64,000 nucleotides of DNA from Winogradskyella thalassocola (GCF_900099995.1 NZ_FNCZ01000005.1:149456-213455), one strand, 5' to 3'; shown: positions 44,302 to 53,190, counted from the stretch's first letter. The notes: generated from the sequence alone by a model not told the origin. Numbers and translations: made by a program.

Positions 44302-46413
44302 ATGCAAGAACACTTAAAAACCAACATACTTAACTTTAAATGGCCTAATAGTGCGCCTACCATTTATTTAACTTTAGAAGATATTGAAGGTAGTCATCCT
44401 ATACATAAATCTAAATTTTCAAGGCAGATTAAAGAGGTGTTTCCAGATGCAGACTTATCTAACAAAGACCAAATATTTACAACATTTACAACGGAAATAC
44501 CAGATGCACCAAGCATTAAGTTAAATTTAGTAGATGGTAGAGAATTAAGAATATATAAGCAATTCCTTAAACACCAATTAAGAAGCTATTTTAAAGCAAA
44601 AGACTATGTAGTTGTAAAAAACTTTGTAGGTGATGTACAGGTTTGGATGCCTTCTCTTAAAGGCAATACAGAGCATTATAATTTATATTATAAGTTTTCA
44701 TTTAAAATACAATTTGCAAAATTAACCGACTTACCAGAACTTATTGTATCGTACGATGGCACATCAAAAGTCCTTACAACGTCTGTTAAGGATATTGAGG
44801 ATTCAGAGTTAATAAAACGTTGCGTATATGGACAAACTATCTTCAATTATCAAATGAACCTCGATACAGAGGAAAAAGAAGATTATTTCAATGCTATTGA
44901 GTTTGATAAAGTATTCCCAATTTTTAGTTTACCATTAGCCAGAGCATTAGAGATACCTATTGAAGAACCAATTAGACCAGCTAATAAATACCAAAAGTAT
45001 GTAGCACTTATTAATAATTTTGCAACCAATTATTTGTTTGCAGAAGATTTTAAAGCCATTTTCCCGTTTAAAAACGATGCATTTATTGATGTGCCTCTCA
45101 ACCGTATTAATCACATTGACCCACAAGTAGGATTATTAGAGTTTGGTAAAGACCAATATGGTAACAAGAAAACCCATTTAGTGCCTAAATTGGCAATGAA
45201 TAACCTTAACCCATACAAACGACCAAACAACCAAAATATTAAGTTTTTCTTTGTGTACCATACCTCGCATAAAGAAGCAATTAAAACATTTTACAACAAC
45301 CTTAAAACTGGTGTTACGGCAGATAAAAAATATTTTAAAGGGATTGAGGCTTATGTAAACATTAAGGCTTCAACTTCTAAAGAGCATTTTATAGAGTTTA
45401 CCAACGAAAGCGACCCAATTCCAGAAATTACAGAAAAGTTAGAAAACCTTTCATTCGACCACGATACTGTACGTTATGCAGCGTTTTATTTAAGTCCTTT
45501 CGATAAGTTTACACCAAATCCTGAAGACCGAGAAATATATATTCAAATCAAAGAACTCTTTCTAAATGAAGGCATTGTTACACAGGTTGTAGATTATGAA
45601 AAAATGGTGGTCAATATCGAGAATCAATACAACTTCCAATTCTCATTACAAAATATGGCATTGGCAATTCACGCCAAATTAGGTGGCGCACCTTGGAAAC
45701 TTGCAGTAACCGATAAAAAAGAATTAGTAATAGGTGTTGGTGCATTTACCAATCAAGGCGAAAACAGACGTTATATAGCAAGTGCCTTTAGTTTTCAAAA
45801 CAATGGCTTGTTTAGAAAGTTCGAGTATTTTGACCAAAGCGAAACAGACCTGTTAGCAGGTAGTATATGTAAAGCCATAAGAGATTTTACATCTGTTGCA
45901 GAAGCTGATAAAGTAGTCATTCACTTCTATAAAGAAATGAGCTACGAGGAACTAAAACCTATTATAAGAGGGATGCATACATTAGGGTTAAAAATTCCTC
46001 TCTACATTCTAAATATCAATAAAACAGAAGCAGAAGATATTATTGCTTACGACCTCAATTGGAATAAAAAGTTAATGCCAGTAAGTGGTACATACATACG
46101 TATAAGCGAAAACCAATTTTTGCTGTTTAACAATGCACGTTACCCTAATTCTCAAAGGTATGCAGATACAGATGGCTATCCATTTCCAATAAAAATTAAA
46201 ATAAGCAGTCCAGATGAAGATGCTTTTGAAGATGCAGACGTCGTGTTAGAATTATTAACACAAGTATATCAGTTTAGCAGATTGTATTGGAAATCACTAC
46301 GACAACAGAATGTCCCAATCACTATAAAATATCCAGAAATGGTAGCACAAATAGCGCCACGATTTAATAATGGTGTTCCAGATGATGCCAAAGATGCTTT
46401 ATGGTTTTTATAA
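44302..46413 (+). CDS. Prokaryotic Argonaute, long-type architecture, predicted catalytically inactive
   Basis: The 703-residue protein shows MID and PIWI hallmarks: a MID region with REIYIQIKELFLNEGI, YEKM and SLQNMALAIHAKLGGAPWKL (about 410-466; the Tyr/Lys, Gln and Lys pattern that binds a guide 5' end). The PIWI domain (about 467-703) ends in YQFSRLYWKSL, VPITIKYPEM and the terminal LWFL. Residues 1-400 would hold the N, linker and a reduced PAZ region. The first catalytic Asp is Gly480 (IGVGAF) and the third is Tyr543 (VIHFYK), so target slicing is not expected. It should bind guide and target and signal to a partner. It is third in the operon, flanked by two HEPN genes. Confidence 0.88.
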   Translation: MQEHLKTNILNFKWPNSAPTIYLTLEDIEGSHPIHKSKFSRQIKEVFPDADLSNKDQIFTTFTTEIPDAPSIKLNLVDGRELRIYKQFLKHQLRSYFKAKDYVVVKNFVGDVQVWMPSLKGNTEHYNLYYKFSFKIQFAKLTDLPELIVSYDGTSKVLTTSVKDIEDSELIKRCVYGQTIFNYQMNLDTEEKEDYFNAIEFDKVFPIFSLPLARALEIPIEEPIRPANKYQKYVALINNFATNYLFAEDFKAIFPFKNDAFIDVPLNRINHIDPQVGLLEFGKDQYGNKKTHLVPKLAMNNLNPYKRPNNQNIKFFFVYHTSHKEAIKTFYNNLKTGVTADKKYFKGIEAYVNIKASTSKEHFIEFTNESDPIPEITEKLENLSFDHDTVRYAAFYLSPFDKFTPNPEDREIYIQIKELFLNEGIVTQVVDYEKMVVNIENQYNFQFSLQNMALAIHAKLGGAPWKLAVTDKKELVIGVGAFTNQGENRRYIASAFSFQNNGLFRKFEYFDQSETDLLAGSICKAIRDFTSVAEADKVVIHFYKEMSYEELKPIIRGMHTLGLKIPLYILNINKTEAEDIIAYDLNWNKKLMPVSGTYIRISENQFLLFNNARYPNSQRYADTDGYPFPIKIKISSPDEDAFEDADVVLELLTQVYQFSRLYWKSLRQQNVPITIKYPEMVAQIAPRFNNGVPDDAKDALWFL

Positions 46414-46422
46414 AAGAATGAT

Positions 46423-47157
46423 ATGTCAAGATTAAGAAGAAAAGAAACACTTGCATCTATAATGGGTTTTGGTTTTATCCATTTTGAGTTCCATTTAATT
46501 GAAGATTATATGAATCATATGGAAACTCATTTTGAAAGAGAATTAAAAAATATAGAGGTTGAGTATGATAATTTTCAAAAATCCAAAGAGGTTGATAAAT
46601 CAGAATATTCAGAGGAATATTTAGACCACATACAGGATTCCTTTATTGACAATGTTTTTATGTTTAATGATGTTTACATCAAAAATTATAGAAACGCTCA
46701 AATCATACAACTGTATTCTTTTTTTGAAGATGTTTTAAAACGTGGTTGTGATAGGTTCGCATCGTATAAACAAACAGACTACAGAGTAGATGACTTAAAG
46801 GGTAATAATGATATTGATAAGGTAAAGAAGTTCTTAAAGCAGTCAGCTAAAGTTGATTTTTCGATACTCAATCCTGAATGGAGTTTTATCGATAATTTTA
46901 GACAAGTACGTAATTTAGTTGTTCATCATAAGGGTATAATTAAAAACAACGATACCGTCAATAATAGTGATAAAAAGTTCAATAACATTAAGAGTTTTAG
47001 CAAAGGTAAGTTTACTTTAAAACAGTATGTCTCTTCACAAAATAGATTTGAAATAGTACTTGATAATCCAAAATTCTTTAAAGAGATAGTAAATAACATT
47101 GAAAGTCTATTAGATAAAATAGGCAGTAAAGAAATGCCTTTAAACGAAGTAAAATAG
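46423..47157 (+). CDS. Second HEPN-type protein in the Argonaute operon
   Basis: The 244-residue helical protein begins 9 bases after the Argonaute stop. It has a long N-terminal helical segment (EDYMNHMETHFERELKNIEVEY) and a QLYSFFEDVLKRGCDRF helix. At 163-168 it carries RNLVVH, an R-x4-H motif in the context FRQVRNLVVHHKG, typical of HEPN families (RxxxxH with a preceding Asn/Asp helix). No signal peptide or membrane helix is present. It could be a second RNase, an antitoxin-like inactive partner, or an adaptor. The motif is intact, so activity is plausible. Confidence 0.72.
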   Translation: MSRLRRKETLASIMGFGFIHFEFHLIEDYMNHMETHFERELKNIEVEYDNFQKSKEVDKSEYSEEYLDHIQDSFIDNVFMFNDVYIKNYRNAQIIQLYSFFEDVLKRGCDRFASYKQTDYRVDDLKGNNDIDKVKKFLKQSAKVDFSILNPEWSFIDNFRQVRNLVVHHKGIIKNNDTVNNSDKKFNNIKSFSKGKFTLKQYVSSQNRFEIVLDNPKFFKEIVNNIESLLDKIGSKEMPLNEVK

Positions 47158-47160
47158 AGT

Positions 47161-48264
47161 ATGTCAAACCCAATAAAACAACATTATATTCCACGTTCAT
47201 ATTTAAAGAACTTTGGAATTGAAGGTAGAAAAAGAAATTATTTTGTTGATGTTTATAAAACTGATGATGATATTCTTTTAGAACAGATTAGTACTAAAGA
47301 TATTTGTTTTGAGAAAAACATATATACTATTCCAGCAGAATCTGATGAGATTAAATATGCATTAGAAAAACATTACGCTGAAAATGTAGATAGTGAATTT
47401 CAAAAGGTCTATTCTCTGCTTATTGATGAAAAAACTTTAACGGTAACCCAAGAACAAAAAATACAGATACTCTACGTTTGTCTCTCGCTATATTTTAGAA
47501 CACCAAGAATTTTAAATCTTCAACGGAGTATGAATAATCAAATTTTTGATAGAGCAGCTCATACAGCAGATGAAGAAGGATTGATAAAAATGAACTTATA
47601 TGGTGAAAAAATAAAGTTTCACATTGATGATATTGAAGCTGTAAAAAAAGAACATAACGAACGTTCAAGAACGGTTTTTTTAGTAAACCATTTAGAACAA
47701 TGGGGGAATTTTGTAAAATATAAATATGACTGTACTATTAATGTTATTAAAATTAATGATGCGAATGCACCTCTCATAACTTGCGATAATCCTGTATCCA
47801 TCAGGCATTTTGAAACAAATCGTTTTCAAGGGTTATATGACCCAAGAGCAGTAATAACTTTACCATTAGACCGCTCACATTATTTAGAAATTCATCCCAA
47901 TGACTATGCAGATGGCCAAACAAGAATTAATCGTCTTACACAAGATAGAGACTATGTATTCACTACAAATGGAGTAACCCAACAGAATGCAGAAAAACTA
48001 TTAATTGGTTATAAAGGAGATATTGATAAACATTTCGATATTCAAAGTCATTATGAAAAACCAGAAAATGGTGAGGAATTTGTCAAAAAAGCTAAATACA
48101 GAGCGGAACAAGCTCTAATTCTATTTGAGATTTTAAAGAAAAAAGGATTTGTTTCCAATGAATTTATTGGTAAGCTAAAAGAGTTATTAGAACACCCTTA
48201 TTGTAAGGATGACATACAAATGCTGAAGTATAAAAAAGTACTTTCTAAAATGGGTAAGTGGTAG
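47161..48264 (+). CDS. DUF4238 family protein, last gene of the Argonaute operon
   Basis: The 367-residue soluble protein starts with the DUF4238 signature (KQHYIPRSYLKNFG, His8 and Tyr9 then Pro11). It has the later conserved block LITCDNPVSIRH followed by a PLDRSHYLEIHP strand. The family is of unknown biochemical function and often lies in accessory DNA. It starts 3 bases after the HEPN stop, so it belongs to the same transcript. A nuclease or RNA-binding role is possible but not shown by any motif I can name. Similar genes also occur alone, so its membership in the system needs comparison. Confidence 0.75.
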   Translation: MSNPIKQHYIPRSYLKNFGIEGRKRNYFVDVYKTDDDILLEQISTKDICFEKNIYTIPAESDEIKYALEKHYAENVDSEFQKVYSLLIDEKTLTVTQEQKIQILYVCLSLYFRTPRILNLQRSMNNQIFDRAAHTADEEGLIKMNLYGEKIKFHIDDIEAVKKEHNERSRTVFLVNHLEQWGNFVKYKYDCTINVIKINDANAPLITCDNPVSIRHFETNRFQGLYDPRAVITLPLDRSHYLEIHPNDYADGQTRINRLTQDRDYVFTTNGVTQQNAEKLLIGYKGDIDKHFDIQSHYEKPENGEEFVKKAKYRAEQALILFEILKKKGFVSNEFIGKLKELLEHPYCKDDIQMLKYKKVLSKMGKW

Positions 48265-48287
48265 TATAATACTTTTGCAACATCATT

Positions 48288-48322
48288 TGCAACACCATTG
48301 CATTAAATAATTTATATATTTG
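48288..48322 (+). promoter_or_regulatory. Operator-like palindrome and promoter of the metal-resistance block
   Basis: TGCAACACCATTGCA (48,288-48,302; TGCAA, 5 bases, TTGCA) is followed 12 bases later by the -7 box TATATTTG (48,315-48,322). An overlapping related half-site array (TTGCAACATCATTTGCA) begins at 48,275. A near copy of the 15-mer with the same spacing occurs before the DUF3703 gene, which points to control by the Fur-family protein encoded at 54,400. Confidence 0.6.
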
Positions 48323-48332
48323 TCTAAATTAT

Positions 48333-48728
48333 ATGAAAATATTTTTTTCCATATCAATGTCTATTTTATTCTTTTTTCAAGGGATAAGCATAGATATGGA
48401 CTTTTGTGGTCCAATTAAAGAAATTTCAAGTGTTATTACCCATTATCAAGAACATAAAGTCTATGGCGACTCTTTCCTTGAATATGTAGTTGAAGATTAC
48501 ATTGACAATGATACAAAAAATGAAGGGCATCATCATAACCCAGATAAGGAGAATACACCTTTCCATTCCCATAATCAATGTTGTCACCCTTTGGTATTAA
48601 TTATTGCGAACAACAATTTGGCTTTAACCAATCGACTAAAATTTGAAGAGAAAAAACAGTATAATTTACATAAAGTAAACTTCACTTCCAGATATTTGGA
48701 ATCACTTTTCCAGCCACCAAGGGCATAA
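48333..48728 (+). CDS. Secreted His/Cys-rich protein of the HYC_CC_PP type
   Basis: The 131-residue protein has a signal peptide (FFSISMSILFFFQGISI), then DMDFCGP, a His-rich segment (EGHHHNPDKE, FHSHNQCCHP) and a C-terminal PP (FQPPRA). This order, FC then CC then PP, matches small Bacteroidota proteins that precede heavy-metal RND pumps. It probably binds metal in the periplasm. It is the first gene of the metal block, under an operator-like palindrome. Its stop codon starts the branched RNA-like element before the RND gene. A second member lies at 57,240. Confidence 0.68.
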   Translation: MKIFFSISMSILFFFQGISIDMDFCGPIKEISSVITHYQEHKVYGDSFLEYVVEDYIDNDTKNEGHHHNPDKENTPFHSHNQCCHPLVLIIANNNLALTNRLKFEEKKQYNLHKVNFTSRYLESLFQPPRA

Positions 48729-48839
48729 TTCAGTTTTTTTAAAGGATAACTATATCCAATTTTGAGCCTAAATGGTTCTTTTTATTTCGTACAATTCTAT
48801 TTCTTATATCAGAATTGTATCGAATAGTTTAACTGAATT
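48727..48839 (+). other. Candidate structured RNA: four-way junction before the fused RND gene
   Basis: AATTCAGTT (48,727-48,735) pairs with AACTGAATT (48,831-48,839). Enclosed hairpins are GGATA/TATCC (48,744-48,757), GAGCC/GGTTC (48,764-48,778) and TACAATTCT/AGAATTGTA (48,790-48,819). The element spans the whole gap from the stop codon of the previous gene to 13 bases before the RND start. No known riboswitch class is recognised. Confidence 0.45.
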
Positions 48840-48851
48840 AATACATTTTCT

Positions 48852-51800
48852 ATGATTAATAAAATCATTGATTTTTCAATCAATAACAAATTCATTATTG
48901 GTTTGCTAACGCTTACCATTGTTGGAGCAGGTATTTGGAGTATGACCCAAGTACCAATCGATGCTGTTCCAGATATTACCAATAATCAAGTACAAGTCAT
49001 TACACAAGCACCCAATTTAGGTACAGAGGACATTGAGCAATTTGTAACCTATCCTGTGGAAGTCGCAATGAGTAACTTACCTGAAGTAAAGGAAATCCGT
49101 TCCATTTCTCGTTTTGGCTTGTCTGTGGTTACTATAGTTTTTGACGATGATATGGGAACGTATCTACCGCGTCAATTAGTAGCTGAAAAACTAAACGAAG
49201 TCAAAGAACAAATTCCGAGTGGTTTTGGCGAACCAACTATGGGTCCTATTTCTTCTGGTTTAGGAGAAATCTATCAATACACACTTAAAGTAAAACCAGA
49301 ATATAAAGACAAATATTCGGTTACTGATTTGCGTACAATGCAAGATTGGATTGTACAGCGTCAAATGGCTATGGTAGAAGGTGTTATTGAAGTAAACGCA
49401 ATAGGTGGAAAAATTAAACAGTACGAAGTTGCTGTAGACCCAAACGAACTAAAAGCTATTGGTTTAACAATTACCGATGTTTTTGAAGCTCTTGAAGCCA
49501 ACAATCAAAATACAGGTGGTGCATACATTGAAAAGAACCATCAAGCCAATTTTATTCGTGGCGAAGGCTTGGTGCGTAGTTTAGAGGATATTAAAAAGAT
49601 TACGGTTAAAAACACAAACAATATTCCAATTACCGTAGGCGACATTGCAACGGTACAATTTGGTGCTGCTATTCGTTATGGCGCTTTAACCCAAGATGGC
49701 GAAGGCGAAGTAGTTGGTGGTTTGGTTATGATGCTTAAAGGCGCTAATTCAAACGATGTTATTGAGAATGTAAAAGTGCGAATGGCTCAAATTGAAGAAT
49801 CATTGCCTGAAGGCGTGATTATTGAACCTTTATTAGACCGTAGTAAATTAATAGCAGAAACGACATCAACGGTAGCTGGAAACCTTATGGAAGGCGCATT
49901 AATAGTCATTTTTGTACTTATCTTTTTATTAGGAAACTGGAGAGGTGGTTTAATAGTAGCTTCAACAATTCCATTATCACTATTATTCGCATTTATACTA
50001 ATGAATGTTTTTGATGTTTGGGCTAATTTAATGAGTCTGGGAGCAATAGATTTCGGAATTATTGTCGATGGTGCTGTAATTATTGTAGAAAGTACAGTTT
50101 TTCTTATTGCATCACAAGTATTAAAGAAAAGGAAATTGACATCCAAAGAACGCGATGGCGTTGCAGCAGATGCTTCAAAAAAAATGATGAATGCTGCCTT
50201 TTTCGGCCAGCTGATTATCCTAATTGTATTTCTACCAATATTAGCATTAGAAGGCATTGAAGGAAAAATGTTCAAACCAATGGCATTGACTTTCATTTTT
50301 GCAATGATTGGTGCAATGGTACTTTGTTTGACGTATGTACCAATGATGTCTGCCTTGATTTTAAGAGCACCAAAAAATGACAAACAATCGTATGGCGATA
50401 AATTTGTGCATTGGGTAGAACGTAAATACCAACCGCTATTAGAAAAAGCCTTAAAGAAAGGAAAATTAATAATTGGTGTTTCTGTTGTATTATTTGGTAT
50501 TGCAGTTTTTATGTTTACAAGAATGGGTGGCGAATTTATTCCACAATTAGATGAAGGTGATATTGCATTTCACGCCATCTTAAAACCCGGTAGCTCACTT
50601 ACAGAAACGATTGAAACAACTACAAAAATTGAACAAATTGTAAAAGCAAAGTTTCCAGAAGTTGAAAAAATAGTCAGTCGAATTGGTGTTGCAGAAATTC
50701 CAACAGATCCAATGCCAATGGATATTGCTGATGTTTTTGTAATACTGAAACCAAAAAGCGAATGGACTACTGTAGAGACAAAAGATGAACTCATTGAAAA
50801 AATGAAAGAAGCTGTTGAAATAATTCCTGGTGTTAACTATGAATTTACACAACCCATTGAAATGCGTTTTAATGAATTACTTGAAGGTGTTAGAGAAGAT
50901 ATTGCTATTAAACTTTATGGAGAAGATATAAATCTACTGTCTCAAAAAGCAGAAGAAATATCTAAAATCATTGCTGGTACAGAAGGTATTGGCGATATGA
51001 AAGCGGAAGCTACAACGGGTTTACCACAAATGACAATTACGTATAACAGAAGTAAATTGGCACAATACGGACTTCAAATAAATACATTAAATCAAATTGT
51101 GCAATCAGCTTTTGCAGGAGGAATAGCAGGAACTATTTTTGAAGGCGAAAAGCGATTTGATTTGGTGGTTAGGTTAAGTTCTCATAATCGTAAAGACATA
51201 ACAGATGTGCAAAATTTGTATATCAACTTGCCTTCTGGTGCGCAAATTCCATTACGTGAAATTGCGGATGTTAGCTACAAAGCTGGTCCAATGCAAATCA
51301 GTAGAGACAATACCAACAGAAGAACTTATGTAGGTGTCAATGTTAGAGGTCGTGATGTAAAATCATTGGTAGAAGAAATTAAAACTAAATTAGATGCACA
51401 ATTAGAACTGCCTTCTGGTTATTTCATTCGTTATGGTGGTGCTTTTGAAAATTTAGAACGTGCCAGTAACCGTTTACAAACTGTTGTTCCTATTGCCTTG
51501 TTACTCATTTTTGTACTGATTTATTTTGCATTAAAATCCTTACCACAAACCTTGATGATTTATATAGCAATCCCAATGGCAACCATTGGAGGTGTTGTAG
51601 CGTTATGGTTGCGTGATATGCCTTTTAGTATTTCGGCAGGTGTTGGTTTTATTGTGTTGTTTGGTGTTGCAGTATTAAACGGATTAGTAATGATTAGTGG
51701 TTTGAATGAGTTAAAAGAAGAAGGAGTTACCAATCTAAAAGATAGAATTATAGAAGGTACAAAGCGAAGAATCAGACCTATAATGTTAACTGCTTTTACA

Positions 51801-53186
51801 GATGTTTTAGGCTTTCTACCTATGGCAATTTCAGCATCGGCTGGTGCAGAAGTTCAGCGACCTTTAGCAACCGTTGTAATTGGTGGTTTGTTAACCTCTA
51901 CACTATTAACATTATTCGTTTTACCTATATTATATCATTGGGTAGAAAACAAATCATTCAATTTTAGGGCTAACAAAAAGGTAATTACAGTTACTGCTAT
52001 GGTGGCTTTTATGTTTTTGTTGCCAATAACAGGAAATGCGCAAAAAATAAATGATTCGTTACCAATTATTTCGATGCAAGAAGCTGTAAAATTGGCTAAA
52101 GAAAACTATCCAAGTTTAAAACAACAACAACTCGAAATTGATAAGCAACAACAATTAAAAGGAACTGCTTTCGATTTTGGTACTACCCAAATTTTTACGG
52201 GAGGTGAAGAAATCAATAACGGAAATGGTATTTACACCACTATTGGAGTTGGTCAATCAAATATTGATGTATTTGGTATAGCACCAAAGAGAAAATTACT
52301 GGAGCAACGCATTCAGTTAGCTCAAAAAGCGTTTCAGCTTTCAGAATTAGATTTAGAACTGGAAGTAAAGAAAGCGTGGGCAAATGCTTTACAGAGTAAA
52401 AGGAATTATAATTTATACAAAGAGTTAGATTCCATTTATACCAACTTTGAAAAAGCAGTTGCTTTAAATTATGAAGTAGAAGCCATTTCTAAACTGGAAT
52501 ATGCAGCAGCCAAAAATCAAGCCTTACAGATTCAGAATAAATTTTTGCAATCAAAAAGCGAATATGTTATTGCTTTACAACAATTAAACTTGTGGTTGAT
52601 TTCAGATGATTTTTATACGGTTTCAGATGAAATTGATATAGCGAGCGAAATAAATGTAGAATCCTTTAGTATAGAAGCACACCCTTTATATACTGTTTCT
52701 CAACTTCAACTCGCAGAGGCAGAAGCAAACTTTAAAGCTGCCAAAGCTGAAAATTTACCAAAGTTAAACCTTCAAGGTGGTTTGCAAAAAGTAAACGGAA
52801 ATTCAGGGTTTTATACCTATCAAGCTGGTATTTCCATACCGTTTTTATCTGGTACAACAAAAGCACAAGTTAGAACTGCAAAAATTGATAGGCAAATTGC
52901 CGAATCAAATATGCAGTTCAAGCAAAAGGAAGTGCAATCTAAATTTAATCAAGCCAAAGAAAATCACCAAAAATGGAAAACATCTTGGCTGTTCTATAAG
53001 GATGAAGTATTACCACTTATTAAAGAACAAAAAACTGGTGCTTTGTTTGCTTATAAAGAAGGAGAGATTGATTACACAGCGTTTACACAACTTATAAAAG
53101 AAGCTATTCAATCAGAACTGGAAGCTCAAACAGCGTTAGCAAACTATTTAGAAAGTACATTTCAATTACAATATTTTAATCAATAA
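48852..53186 (+). CDS. Heavy-metal RND efflux pump fused to a TolC-like outer-membrane factor domain
   Basis: The 1444-residue protein has a CusA/CzcA-type RND pump at residues about 1-1035: the DAVPDITNNQVQ opening, IDFGIIVDGAVIIVES in TM4, FIPQLDEGDI and the repeated 6-TM blocks. Joined to it is a TolC/CusC-like helical-barrel domain (about 1060-1444; MQEAVKLAKENYPSLKQQQ and long coiled-coil helices), after a linker whose hydrophobic segment (MVAFMFLLPITGNAQ) looks like an internal signal peptide. The pump exports Cu+/Ag+ or Zn/Co/Cd; the metal cannot be read off. The adaptor gene follows 5 bases later. Such fusions are known in Bacteroidota. Confidence 0.92.
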   Translation: MINKIIDFSINNKFIIGLLTLTIVGAGIWSMTQVPIDAVPDITNNQVQVITQAPNLGTEDIEQFVTYPVEVAMSNLPEVKEIRSISRFGLSVVTIVFDDDMGTYLPRQLVAEKLNEVKEQIPSGFGEPTMGPISSGLGEIYQYTLKVKPEYKDKYSVTDLRTMQDWIVQRQMAMVEGVIEVNAIGGKIKQYEVAVDPNELKAIGLTITDVFEALEANNQNTGGAYIEKNHQANFIRGEGLVRSLEDIKKITVKNTNNIPITVGDIATVQFGAAIRYGALTQDGEGEVVGGLVMMLKGANSNDVIENVKVRMAQIEESLPEGVIIEPLLDRSKLIAETTSTVAGNLMEGALIVIFVLIFLLGNWRGGLIVASTIPLSLLFAFILMNVFDVWANLMSLGAIDFGIIVDGAVIIVESTVFLIASQVLKKRKLTSKERDGVAADASKKMMNAAFFGQLIILIVFLPILALEGIEGKMFKPMALTFIFAMIGAMVLCLTYVPMMSALILRAPKNDKQSYGDKFVHWVERKYQPLLEKALKKGKLIIGVSVVLFGIAVFMFTRMGGEFIPQLDEGDIAFHAILKPGSSLTETIETTTKIEQIVKAKFPEVEKIVSRIGVAEIPTDPMPMDIADVFVILKPKSEWTTVETKDELIEKMKEAVEIIPGVNYEFTQPIEMRFNELLEGVREDIAIKLYGEDINLLSQKAEEISKIIAGTEGIGDMKAEATTGLPQMTITYNRSKLAQYGLQINTLNQIVQSAFAGGIAGTIFEGEKRFDLVVRLSSHNRKDITDVQNLYINLPSGAQIPLREIADVSYKAGPMQISRDNTNRRTYVGVNVRGRDVKSLVEEIKTKLDAQLELPSGYFIRYGGAFENLERASNRLQTVVPIALLLIFVLIYFALKSLPQTLMIYIAIPMATIGGVVALWLRDMPFSISAGVGFIVLFGVAVLNGLVMISGLNELKEEGVTNLKDRIIEGTKRRIRPIMLTAFTDVLGFLPMAISASAGAEVQRPLATVVIGGLLTSTLLTLFVLPILYHWVENKSFNFRANKKVITVTAMVAFMFLLPITGNAQKINDSLPIISMQEAVKLAKENYPSLKQQQLEIDKQQQLKGTAFDFGTTQIFTGGEEINNGNGIYTTIGVGQSNIDVFGIAPKRKLLEQRIQLAQKAFQLSELDLELEVKKAWANALQSKRNYNLYKELDSIYTNFEKAVALNYEVEAISKLEYAAAKNQALQIQNKFLQSKSEYVIALQQLNLWLISDDFYTVSDEIDIASEINVESFSIEAHPLYTVSQLQLAEAEANFKAAKAENLPKLNLQGGLQKVNGNSGFYTYQAGISIPFLSGTTKAQVRTAKIDRQIAESNMQFKQKEVQSKFNQAKENHQKWKTSWLFYKDEVLPLIKEQKTGALFAYKEGEIDYTAFTQLIKEAIQSELEAQTALANYLESTFQLQYFNQ

Positions 53187-53190
53187 GACA

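Noticed and set aside
42682-48264. Known Argonaute partner systems (TIR, SIR2, DREN, HNH)
   Set aside because: No TIR, SIR2, DREN, HNH or multi-TM partner is encoded in the operon; only HEPN and DUF4238 proteins are.
48727-48839. Cloverleaf-like fold as a tRNA or tRNA-like gene
   Set aside because: The closing stem is 9 bp, there is no T-loop sequence, no 3' discriminator/CCA pattern and no anticodon-loop form.
49787-50383. 198-residue frame on the minus strand inside the fused RND gene
   Set aside because: It is wholly antisense to a well-supported pump gene, with composition explained by the sense codons.
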